A program made the position numbers and the translations under genes. The notes under the pieces were generated by a model, which made no database searches, was not told the DNA's origin, and worked only from the letters and a program-made list of their open reading frames with translations. This document shows, one piece after another, positions 1 to 5,694 of a DNA stretch of 13,067 nt. Position 1 is the stretch's first letter; the number at the start of each line of letters is the position of its first letter. Origin of the DNA: Podochytrium sp. JEL0797 (Eukaryota; Chytridiomycota; Chytridiomycetes; Chytridiales; Chytriomycetaceae); contig JADGJG010000747.1 of NCBI GenBank assembly GCA_027596195.1, positions 1 through 13,067 of the forward strand, written 5' to 3'.

Positions 1-355
1 TTCCAGCCACTCCGCGAAGGCACGCTTGCCTCTTGCTTCGTGCTGTTGTTTCTGTCCTACTTGTATTCGTTTTGTGTGAGAATAAAAAGCCTTTTATTCC
101 TTTTGCGTTTGATCCACTCTCCAAGCAGTCCGGAGCAGGCAGAGCCGTGCACGCAACTCGGTGAGAAAAAAAGTGAATGTGTTTTTGGTCATGGGACTGC
201 ATGTACCGCGCTACCTGTTTCTGCATCGATACGATTCACGCACCACTTTTGAATTTGTATCGAACGGTTTTTAAATCCCTTGTAGAGAATGTTCCACTAT
301 TTACAGATTTGTTTTTATGAATGTGTAAGTCCGCCGCAACAGCAAGAAACAAAAA
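1..355. other. Left-edge spacer, no gene supported
   Basis: No convincing gene is visible here. An AATAAA lies on the plus strand at about 91-96, so the end of a plus-strand gene entering from the left is possible, but all three plus frames in the first 100 bases read as low-quality peptide. From about 182 rightwards the sequence is a diverged copy of the spacer block that precedes class I genes in the array (see 182-310). The gene that block would serve would lie left of the window or in the unrecognisable first 180 bases. Confidence 0.5.
182..310 (-). promoter_or_regulatory. Class I upstream spacer block, degenerate copy
   Basis: This is a copy of the spacer found at 1746-1850, 3108-3207 and about 4505-4614. 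It keeps the TTTTGGTCA...GACTG.ATGTACC framework but has lost the central CACGTG palindrome (it reads TCATGGGACT). The right end carries GTTCCACTATTTACAGATTT, which recurs exactly near 3188 and with two changes near 4595; this part is also the 3' flank of the class II gene next to it. Whether it drives anything to the left is unknown. Confidence 0.5.
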
Positions 356-769
356 TCACGAACGTCCTAGTCCAGAGAAAATTCCGGTCCCAGCCATCCA
401 TAACGCAACCCCCACAGCCATCCATCCGACTGGCGATACGACATTCTGCATCACCACGTTGACATACTTCACTTTCTTGGTGGCCCGGGATTCCGTAACA
501 TTGGGCTGAACAATGGAATCATTCATTTCATCTCGCTTGCGCTTTTGGGCCACTGGTATCGCGACTTGTGCGTCTGTGTTTATCGAAGCTTGCACGCGTC
601 TGTACGCACTTTCTGTGGTGACACATTGCAAGGTAGGTACCTAGTCAATGTGCGTTGTTTTGAGGGACTCGTTGGTGGCACGCTGCTGTTCGCGTTCTTG
701 CTTTTTTTGGATAGGGCATTGGCGTACGCGTTCAAAGAGGAGCGAGGAAGTCGAGCCGGTCGATTCCAT
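356..769 (-). pseudogene. Gene A: class II array protein, interrupted by one in-frame TAG
   Basis: Reading starts at the ATG at 769 (protein begins MESTGSTSS) and runs in one frame to TGA at 356-358. It is broken only by a TAG at 641-643 that follows the residues THID. The N-terminal part contains FERVRQ and QKKQEREQQRATNESLK, a charged probable helix also visible in relics A' and A''. The C-terminal 91 codons are closely related to those of gene D: RRVQAS.NTDAQV, a basic cluster QKRKR, ATKKVKY, then a hydrophobic tail with VGWMAVGVAL and GTGIFSGLGRS. At DNA level the last 130 bases and the 3' flank are nearly identical to D, so the duplication is recent or the copies were homogenised. The class II-specific N-terminus of D is missing, so A is a shorter form. 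Possible alternatives are a tiny unrecognised intron across the TAG, or stop readthrough. I favour a nonsense mutation. Confidence 0.6.
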
Positions 770-922
770 TATTTTTTTGTTTTTTGTTTTTTTTGGGGTG
801 CAAGATAGGATTTTGGAATAAGTGAAAGCGACAGAAGAGGATGCATTGCATGATGCAAAAAAAGAAGGATAGGAGGCACAGCATACCAAAAAAAAATAAA
901 GACGGTAGAAACAAAGACGGAT
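770..922 (-). promoter_or_regulatory. Spacer between gene B stop and gene A start: shared class II upstream block
   Basis: Read on the minus strand, this spacer contains GCTGTGCCTCC, a T-run, a CATCAT.CAATGCAT element, a CT-rich stretch ending in CTTATTCC, and then an A-rich leader directly before the ATG of A. The same order occurs at 3535-3650 before A'' and, more diverged, at 2136-2250. Conservation across copies suggests it is the class II promoter plus 5' leader and the 3' region of the class I gene. No experimentally known site is recognised. Confidence 0.45.
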
Positions 923-1672
923 TCAGCAAAGCAATCCGACCGCAGCCACTCCAATCACAGCTCCCGCCACTAAACACCCAATCCACCCACCCACATCCCG
1001 AATCCACCCGTTGTTAGTTTTGACTCTCTTGTTCCCAGTTCCCATCATCCCCCCTTCACCCCAGTCAGTCTGAATACCCGAGTCCGCTGTTTCCGATCTC
1101 TTGCGTTTTTGCCCAGCGGCAGGTCCCGCAATCTCGACCTCGGAGCGGTTCAAAGATCGTTTTGTCGCATCCACAGGGTCCACTTCAAATGAAAGAGACG
1201 CGGCCGAGACGCCAGACGCTTCACCGTTGTAGTCTTCGTCTTCATCGTCATCTGCAGAATGTGGCTGCGATTTTGGAATAACGAGCAGCTCCTCCTCATT
1301 TTCCGACTCGACAAAGGCGCCGTCCCCGCTTTGTTGACTTTTGCGAGGTGGTTGAGGTGGTGGCGTGGGTTCGGAACGAGATGCGGGAGACGGGGGAGCG
1401 TATTCTTTGTCGCTGTTGCTGTTGTAGTCGTAATCGTTGTCGTTGCTGTCGCTGCGCGTCTGTGACGACTGCTCCCATCCGCGCGCCTCCTCCTCAAGCT
1501 GGCGTCCTTGCTTCAACAAGAGGTCGACTTTGGTCCAAACTGACGTTCTGTTAAACGTGTCGCTGCGTCCACCTTCCGCCGCGAAGCGCGCATTCAGTGG
1601 ATCCACCCTCAACGGGGAAATGGATCCCACCGCGCGTTCGCGGGCGAGAATATCCGCCGCGATTCGCGACAA
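923..1672 (-). CDS. Gene B: class I array protein lacking an ATG start
   Basis: This is an open frame of about 249 codons ending in TGA at 923-925. The given start is a TTG. The frame stays open further upstream to a TGA near 1754 but contains no ATG, so the true start is unknown. Upstream codons read FTTEELTIL, and within the frame come SRIAADILARERA and ARFAAEGGRSDTF, matching gene E (IAADYFARERE, RFVAEGGRSGTF). A Ser/Asp/Pro-rich acidic middle is followed by QKRKR, the short motif DSGIQTDW, NKRVK and a glycine-zipper hydrophobic tail (VAGAVIGVAAVGLLC) at the very C-terminus. The Pro-rich N-terminal segment present in C and E has been deleted together with the ATG, and the deletion lies just inside the conserved CACGTG spacer. 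B is probably a young pseudogene, or a gene with an unseen 5' exon. Confidence 0.5.
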   Translation of the reverse strand: MSRIAADILARERAVGSISPLRVDPLNARFAAEGGRSDTFNRTSVWTKVDLLLKQGRQLEEEARGWEQSSQTRSDSNDNDYDYNSNSDKEYAPPSPASRSEPTPPPQPPRKSQQSGDGAFVESENEEELLVIPKSQPHSADDDEDEDYNGEASGVSAASLSFEVDPVDATKRSLNRSEVEIAGPAAGQKRKRSETADSGIQTDWGEGGMMGTGNKRVKTNNGWIRDVGGWIGCLVAGAVIGVAAVGLLC

Positions 1673-1745
1673 GATGGTGAGCTCTTCTGTGGTGAATCGG
1701 TTGCAAATCAGTGTAGTGTCGTTGGGCGGGGGAAAAAACGATTGT

Positions 1746-1772
1746 TGTTTTGGTCACGTGACTGAATGTACC
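1746..1772 (-). promoter_or_regulatory. Conserved CACGTG block upstream of gene B
   Basis: This 27-base stretch is identical to 3108-3134 upstream of gene C. Its core is the palindrome TCACGTGA (CACGTG at 1755-1760), the classical E-box type recognised by bHLH factors such as fungal Cbf1/Pho4. It lies about 80 bases from the first B codons. Function is inferred from its conservation in a spacer that has otherwise diverged. Confidence 0.55.
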
Positions 1773-1806
1773 TCTCCACCCATTTGGTATCGAACGGTAT
1801 TCAACT

Positions 1807-1846
1807 CCCAAATACTCCTTCTTATGAGAATTGAAGGAGTATTGGG
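1807..1846. repeat. Hairpin (inverted repeat) at a duplication joint
   Basis: AATACTCCTTC at 1811-1821 pairs perfectly with GAAGGAGTATT at 1833-1843. CCC (1807-1809) and GGG (1844-1846) extend the stem after one bulged A, giving a stem of about 14 bp with an 11-nt loop. It lies exactly where the class I upstream block ends and relic A' begins, and the other cassettes lack it. Confidence 0.6.
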
Positions 1847-2135
1847 TTTTTTCACTTTCTTGGTCGCCTGAGATTCCGTAAAATCCGACTCCTTTTCTCT
1901 CTCTTGCGCTTTGAGGATACCGGTATCGCGACTTGCGCATCCGTGTTTGTCGAAGTTTGTGTGCATTGGTCCGCGATCTCCGCGGTGACACGTGGCTCAC
2001 AAAATCCGGCATTAGTTTGAAGCGAAGGAAGTGAGAAAATTGTCTTTGATGGACTTGTCTGTGGGCGCTACTGTGTTTTTTTTGGATGGAGCGTTGGCGC
2101 AAGCATTCAATAAAATCGTTTTTTGTTTTTTGGAA
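1845..2135 (-). pseudogene. Relic A': decayed class II gene
   Basis: Minus-strand reading gives PRVTAEIADQ, STNTDAQVAIPVSSKRKRE in one frame, matching D (PRVTAESAGR, STNTDAQVVAPVSPKRKRE). The frame then shifts to give DFTESQATKKVKK, matching A (NVTESRATKKVKY). Everything after that, including the hydrophobic tail, is missing. Upstream (2080-2130) CLRQRSIQKK corresponds to VRQCPIQKK of gene A, but an 8-A run where A has 7 A shifts the frame. With an internal deletion, at least one frameshift and no tail, this copy cannot encode the family protein. Confidence 0.6.
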
Positions 2136-2308
2136 AACCGCAAATTCGGCATTGTATCCCATTTTTAATTGTAGAAGAAGAGAAGAGAAAGAAGCGAGTG
2201 CAGCCATGCTTAAAAAGAGTAGGAGGCGCAGCATAGCAACAAAAACGCGAACCACAAAACAAAGACGGATTCAGCTCCCAACCACTCCCAACGCAGCTCC
2301 CAGAACTA
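2136..2308 (-). other. Spacer carrying the remains of a class I 3' end
   Basis: The first part is the diverged class II upstream block (GCTGCGCCTCCTAC on the minus strand at about 2216-2229). From about 2262 to 2308 the sequence aligns with the last codons and 3' flank of genes B and E (GACGGATTCAGC, then CTCCCA..CGCAGCTCCC), i.e. the former VAGAVIG-type tail. Gene C now stops immediately before it, so this is the discarded original tail of the class I gene. Confidence 0.55.
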
Positions 2309-3061
2309 CTAACTGAAAATTACGGACGCCCACGTCCACAGAAAAGCCCCAGATACCATCCCGACCCCCAATAGCACTACATCCCGCAACCCTCGTTCAA
2401 TATATTTCGCTTTCTTTTCAAGGGATTTCGTACAATCGGTTTGAACACCGGAATCCGTTGTGTCCTCCCTCTTGCGTTTTTGCGCAAGGGAAGGTCCCGC
2501 AGTCTCGTCCTGGTAGAGGTTCAAAAATGGACGAGACGCGGCCGAGCCATCAGACGCTTTGCCATTGTTATCATCTTTGGCGTCGTCATCATTGTCGTTG
2601 TCTTCGTAATCATCCGCGTGGTTTGGTGATTCTGGAACAATGATAATCATTTCCTCCTCCTCTTTCTCGTCCCACTCTAGATCAAAACACTCTTCTTTCC
2701 AAGTGGATTGAAGGTCGCGGTGGGCGAGTTCCGCGGATGGGTTGATCTCGTGCGCATTCAGCTCGCTGGCATACCCGGCTTCGCGTTTGCGTTCGAGAGC
2801 AAACAACTCGGTCGCGATCTGCGACGCGATCGCAACTTCAGGAGCAGTGAATGCGTTGCGAAACTGTCGTGCACGGAACCTTGATGGGAGGGGCTGTACG
2901 GCTTGCGGTGGTGGAGTTGGTTGAGGGGGGTGGGGGGGGTGGGGGGTGGGCGCGTTGCGTTGGTTCGGCGGGTTGGGGAGGGGAATCCCTCCGGGATGGG
3001 CTGGTCTGACTGCCGGGAGAGTAGTGGGCTGCATTGGCAGAGATCTTGGTTGTGGCTGCAT
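2309..3061 (-). CDS. Gene C: chimeric array protein (class I body, class II tail)
   Basis: 250 residues from ATG at 3061 to TAG at 2309-2311. The frame continues upstream only through a TTG, so this ATG is chosen. Order: Pro-rich N-terminus with MQPTTLPAVR and PLPNPPNQ (as in E); basic RFRARQFRNAF; EVAIASQIATELFALERKRE (class I helix); acidic EEEEMIIIVPE and a D/N-rich stretch; QKRKRE; short motif DSGVQTD; KKAKYIERG; hydrophobic tail LGVGMVSGAFLWTW ending SVIFS. The tail and its flanking DNA resemble D (VGVAFFMAGTGIFS) rather than B or E, and the gene ends at the joint with a leftover class I tail. It lies just downstream of an intact CACGTG block. Probable role: a tail-anchored, nucleus-directed protein of unknown function. 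Confidence 0.65.
   Translation of the reverse strand: MQPQPRSLPMQPTTLPAVRPAHPGGIPLPNPPNQRNAPTPHPPHPPQPTPPPQAVQPLPSRFRARQFRNAFTAPEVAIASQIATELFALERKREAGYASELNAHEINPSAELAHRDLQSTWKEECFDLEWDEKEEEEMIIIVPESPNHADDYEDNDNDDDAKDDNNGKASDGSAASRPFLNLYQDETAGPSLAQKRKREDTTDSGVQTDCTKSLEKKAKYIERGLRDVVLLGVGMVSGAFLWTWASVIFS
2925..2950 (+). repeat. G-quadruplex-type tract inside gene C
   Basis: The plus strand reads G6-T-G8-T-G6-T-G3, four G-runs with single-base loops. It is the complement of the Pro/His-rich codons of gene C, so the G-rich strand is the template. Gene E has a looser version near 4381-4420. Confidence 0.7.
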
Positions 3062-3107
3062 AGCCCAGTGGGGTGTCGTTGGGACTCGGGTCAAAAATAA
3101 CGATCGG

Positions 3108-3134
3108 TGTTTTGGTCACGTGACTGAATGTACC
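3108..3134 (-). promoter_or_regulatory. Conserved CACGTG block upstream of gene C
   Basis: This is the second exact copy of the 27-base block (CACGTG at 3117-3122), 47 bases upstream of the gene C ATG. The downstream part of the spacer (3188-3207) matches 291-310 exactly. Confidence 0.55.
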
Positions 3135-3238
3135 GCCCCCCCTTTCCTCTTCAATACAATTTTACTCAACTCCTTCTCGTAGAGGATGTTCCACTATTTA
3201 CAGATTTTTTAATGAATGTAGAAAAGCACTGGATCGAC

Positions 3239-3300
3239 CCCGCCCCCCCCCCCCCCCCCCCGCCCCCCCCCCCCCGCCCCCCCCCGGCCCCCCCCCCGCG
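3239..3300. repeat. Interrupted poly-C tract
   Basis: The plus strand reads C-runs of 19, 13, 9 and about 10, separated by single G or GG and followed by a GC-only stretch to about 3313. The complementary strand has very strong G-quadruplex potential. It occupies the place where the basic cluster and hydrophobic tail of a class II gene would be expected, between the retained class II 3' flank (to about 3207) and the retained class II 5' part (3314-3534). It may be a real simple-sequence expansion or a consensus error over an unsequenceable stretch. Confidence 0.75.
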
Positions 3301-3534
3301 CCGCGCCCGGCGAATTTGTCCCAAAGCGAACCATATTGGACCGTGGTTTTAAGCATACGTCCGCGTGCGGTGGCGTCATCGAGAGGGGTGCGGCGGGTAT
3401 CTCGGGCAAAGGTGCGTATTGCTTTAAGAGAGGACTCGATGGCGCGATATTGTTCGTGCTCTTGCTTTTTTTTGGACGTCGCGTTGGCTCAAGGGTTCAA
3501 AGGGGAATGAGAATGTCGAAGGGGGCGACTCCAT
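3301..3534 (-). pseudogene. Relic A'': 5' part of a class II gene, 3' part replaced by C-tract
   Basis: ATG at 3534 starts MESPPSTFSFPFEPLSQRD, clearly parallel to MESTGSTSSLLFERVRQ of gene A, then VQKK at an 8-A run. If the extra A relative to gene A (7 A) is discounted, the downstream frame aligns as QEHEQYRAIESSLKAI against QEREQQRATNESLKTT. That frame stays open through RTFARDTRRTPLDDATA and YGSLWDKFAGRG until it runs into the C/G tract. No basic cluster or hydrophobic tail remains. The extra A and lost 3' half make it a pseudogene, unless the C-tract and the A-run are sequencing errors. Confidence 0.55.
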
Positions 3535-3674
3535 TTTTATTTACTTTTTGTTACTCATCTTTGGTTGCGGAATAAGAGAAAGAGAAGGAAGAGAATGCAT
3601 TGTATGATGGAAAAAAACAAGGTAGGAGGCACAGCAGACCAAAAAAAAACGCGGGCAACAAAACAAAGCCGGAT
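3535..3674 (-). promoter_or_regulatory. Class II upstream block and class I 3' flank, copy 3
   Basis: On the minus strand this has the same order of elements as 770-922: GCTGTGCCTCC, T-run, CATCATACAATGCAT, CT-rich stretch ending in CTTATTCC, then an A-rich leader into the ATG of A''. The similarity to the first copy is high, which marks it as the shared promoter/leader of the short class II genes. Confidence 0.45.
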
Positions 3675-4468
3675 TCACCAAAGCAATCCGCTCGTCCCAA
3701 CCACAACCCCACCTATTACAGCCCCCGCTATTATACACCCAACCGACCAAACCACAAGACCAGTCTCCCCTTCCTCCAGGTCAGTTTGCGCATAACAATC
3801 CGCCATTCCACTCTCTTGCGCCTTTGCGTGACACGTCCAATCTCCCCTTCAGTCTACACACCCGTATCCTTCCTTTCCTCTCTCTTGTGTTTTTGCGCAA
3901 TAGGTCCCACAATTTCGCCTGAAGTTCCCGAACCACCAGACGCTTCGACAAATTCGTCGTCTGGAACAAACAGGACATTTTCCTCCTACTCCATCTCACC
4001 CCACACCACCGAATCAACAGACACTAGCCCATCTTTCTCACTTTCTTTGTTTTCGTCAAAGGCGGCATGTACTAGCGGAGGCGGAGGCGCCTCGGATCCG
4101 CACGCCTCCTCACACCTTCCTTGCTCCAACATATGATGAATCCGGTGTCGGAGTGTTGAGCTGTGAAACGTGCCGCTGCGTCCGCCTTCCGCGACAAAAC
4201 GCGTGTTGAGCTCTAGCTCACTCAATTTGCGGGTGGACCTGGCTTCGCGTTCGCGAGCAAAGTAGTCGGCCGCGATGTGTGACACGATCGCGAGTTCTTG
4301 TGGGATGAATACGTTGCGAACTCGTCGTGCGCGGAACTTTGGTGGGAGGGGTTGCAGGGCTTGCGGTGGTGGCGTTGGTTGAGGGGGGTGGGTGGTGGTT
4401 GGGGGAGTGGGGAGGGGAATGCTTCTGGGCTGGGCTCGTCTGACCACCGGGGGAGTGGTTGGCTGCAT
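3675..4468 (-). pseudogene. Gene E: class I array protein, broken by two TAG codons and a frameshift
   Basis: ATG at 4468 begins MQPTTPPVVRRAQ, paralogous to the N-terminus of gene C. A Pro-rich part, KFRARRVRNVF, ELAIVSHIAADYFARERE and RFVAEGGRSGTF follow. After VVWGEME a TAG (3986-3988) interrupts, yet the same frame continues EENVLFVPDDEFVEASGG and QKHKRE. A second TAG (3854-3856) then stands where B and C have Gln of the QTD motif. Next is an imperfect internal duplication (3774-3900) with a 1-base indel, after which the other frame gives AQTDLEEGE and a good hydrophobic tail (VGCIIAGAVIGGVVV, ending GLLW) to TGA at 3675-3677. The tail is well preserved, so decay seems recent. Introns are unlikely because homologous residues lie on both sides of each stop. 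Confidence 0.65.
3774..3900 (-). repeat. Internal ~69-bp tandem duplication in gene E
   Basis: The segment coding for the basic cluster plus the QTD region occurs twice: CTCTCTTG at 3811 and at 3880 (offset 69), and TCAG at 3781 and 3849 (offset 68). The 1-base difference in offset is the frameshift. Copy 1 encodes QKHKRE..DTGV(stop)TEG. Copy 2 encodes QRRKR and, in the shifted frame, AQTDLEEG. Confidence 0.6.
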
Positions 4469-4499
4469 TGGCTGACCCGTCGGTCGTGGTTGTATTCCG

Positions 4500-4656
4500 T
4501 GGGACTCGGAGCAAAAAAATCACGTACATGAAGTTTGCGTTCATGGAACGGTATTCGGCTTCCGCGTGTTCTCCAACTTCATCTCGCAGAGAATGTTACA
4601 CTATTTTCAGATTTTTTTTGAATGTACAAGTCCACAGCAACATCAAGAAACAAAAA
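4500..4656 (-). promoter_or_regulatory. Class I upstream block, copy without CACGTG, and 3' flank of gene D
   Basis: Relative to 1746-1850 and 3108-3207 this copy keeps GGAACGGTATTC and CACTATTTTCAGATTT, but the palindrome is reduced to TCACGTAC. It precedes the broken gene E, so loss of the site and decay of the gene coincide. From 4621 on, the bases are almost identical to the 3' flank of gene A at 317-355. Confidence 0.45.
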
Positions 4657-5541
4657 TCACGAACGTCCGAGTCCAGAGAAAATTCCGGTCCCAGCCATAA
4701 AAAACGCAACCCCCACAGCCATCCATCCGACTGGCCAAACCACATTTTGCATCATCACGTCGATATATTTCACTTTCTTAGAAACCCTGGTTTCCGTAAC
4801 ATCGGTTCGTACACTCGAATCCGTCGTTTCCTCTCTCTTGCGCTTAGGGGACACCGGCGCCACGACTTGCGCGTCCGTGTTTGTCGAAGCTTGCACGCGT
4901 CGGCCCGCACTCTCCGCGGTGACGCGCGGCGGCTCGCTCGAGGGGAGATTGATATCGGCGTTGCGACACATTGATAAATTTGGATACTGCGTCTCCGAAT
5001 CTGGCGTCGCGTCATTTCGAGTCGCCATGTCCACAGTTGCGCCGGGACGCTGCGTGACGGCGGGATTCCAAGACAATACAGGAGAACTTGACCCGGACGA
5101 CGGCGTGTCATCTTCTCTGTCACTGTTTGCATCCAGAAAAGGTTCCTCCTCCATCCTTTGCTCCCATTCGTGTGCGACAGTGGTGGCGAGACTCTTCTCC
5201 GTCTTGACATGCGAAGCGTTCTCGTTCCAGAGATCCGAAGACTCTACAAAGGCTTGCACCTGTTCGTCCCACAACAAGTCGACGTCCTCGTCGTCCTCGT
5301 CGTCTTTGTCATCGTAGTGTTGGAGGATGAAATGATCACCGTCGCTGTCGTCGCGGTTCCTGGCTTGAAGCACTATGGTCTCACGCTGTTTGCGGTGCCA
5401 ATGGATTAAGTCGCAAGGATCTGGAAACTCGTCGCCTGCGTAGTCGTCGTCGTCGTCGTCGCTGTCCTCCATCGTGTGTGGTTGTGCGGGGTGGGCGACA
5501 GTTGGCCAAAGGTTGTTGGGGAGGAAATGGCGAACGTGCAT
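4657..5541 (-). CDS. Gene D: full-length class II array protein, acidic with C-terminal tail anchor
   Basis: 294 residues from ATG at 5541 to TGA at 4657-4659; an internal Met before EDSDDDDDDY (residue 24) is a possible alternative start. Very acidic N-terminal half (DDDDDD near 27-32, DDKDDEDDEDVD near 78-90), then VQAFVESSDLW, a Ser/Thr-rich stretch, RRVQASTNTDAQV, a basic cluster PKRKREE, SSVRTD, SKKVKY and one hydrophobic segment about residues 262-287 (VVWPVGWMAVGVAFFMAGTG), ending IFSGLGRS. No signal peptide. The layout fits a tail-anchored protein facing cytosol or nucleus, with the basic cluster acting as an import signal. Gene A is a shortened close paralogue. The acidic runs are encoded by GTC/GTCCTC microsatellites (5277-5310, 5440-5466), so their length should vary. 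No known family is recognised and the function is unknown. Confidence 0.7.
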   Translation of the reverse strand: MHVRHFLPNNLWPTVAHPAQPHTMEDSDDDDDDYAGDEFPDPCDLIHWHRKQRETIVLQARNRDDSDGDHFILQHYDDKDDEDDEDVDLLWDEQVQAFVESSDLWNENASHVKTEKSLATTVAHEWEQRMEEEPFLDANSDREDDTPSSGSSSPVLSWNPAVTQRPGATVDMATRNDATPDSETQYPNLSMCRNADINLPSSEPPRVTAESAGRRVQASTNTDAQVVAPVSPKRKREETTDSSVRTDVTETRVSKKVKYIDVMMQNVVWPVGWMAVGVAFFMAGTGIFSGLGRS

Positions 5542-5544
5542 TGA

Positions 5545-5694
5545 ATGGGGTGGGGTGCTAGTGGCACGTTTGGAAGAGGTAGTTTGAAACCGATGAATTC
5601 AGTTCTCGTGCCAACGGGAGTCACTTTTGTCGGGGAAAAAGCAATGCATTCATTTGGCTGTGCCACCCTGGCGCAAAGAATACTGAGTTATTAA
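5545..5694 (+). pseudogene. Fragment resembling exon 1 of the DUF4203-like gene
   Basis: Plus-strand codons read SLKPMNSVLVPTGV at 5581-5622. Exon 1 of the gene at 7559 has VSKQMDSVPVPTGI at 7699-7740. The DNA also matches (ATTCAGTTC..GTGCCAACGGG in both). The frame is open from an ATG at 5545 to TAA at 5692-5694 but lacks a signal peptide and membrane segments, so it is at most a relic or a short dispersed coding fragment. It sits in the upstream region of gene D, 4 bp before its start on the other strand. Chance similarity cannot be fully excluded. Confidence 0.35.

Noticed and set aside
631..641. Very short intron joining the two halves of gene A across the TAG
   Set aside because: The only GT...AG pair around the stop would be about 28 bases, too short, and paralogous residues lie directly on both sides.
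1551..2255. Minus-strand frame of 234 codons spanning relic A' and the start of gene B
   Set aside because: It runs through relic A' and the spacer in mixed frames and ends inside B in the wrong frame. Family residues appear only in fragments.
641..3988. Nuclear code change with TAG as Gln
   Set aside because: The five or six well-supported genes contain no internal TAG, and the affected genes show other decay; kept only as a low-ranked alternative.
3600..4136. Plus-strand frame of 178 codons opposite gene E
   Set aside because: Low-complexity Ser/Pro/Thr composition, antisense to conserved class I codons, no recognisable motif.
3660..4468. Introns in gene E to bypass its stops
   Set aside because: Homologous residues continue without gap across each TAG, and the frameshift is explained by a 1-base indel in a duplication.
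4459..5317. Plus-strand frames opposite gene D (171 and 231 codons)
   Set aside because: Antisense shadows; the minus-strand frame has a paralogue (gene A) that preserves its residues, the plus frames do not.
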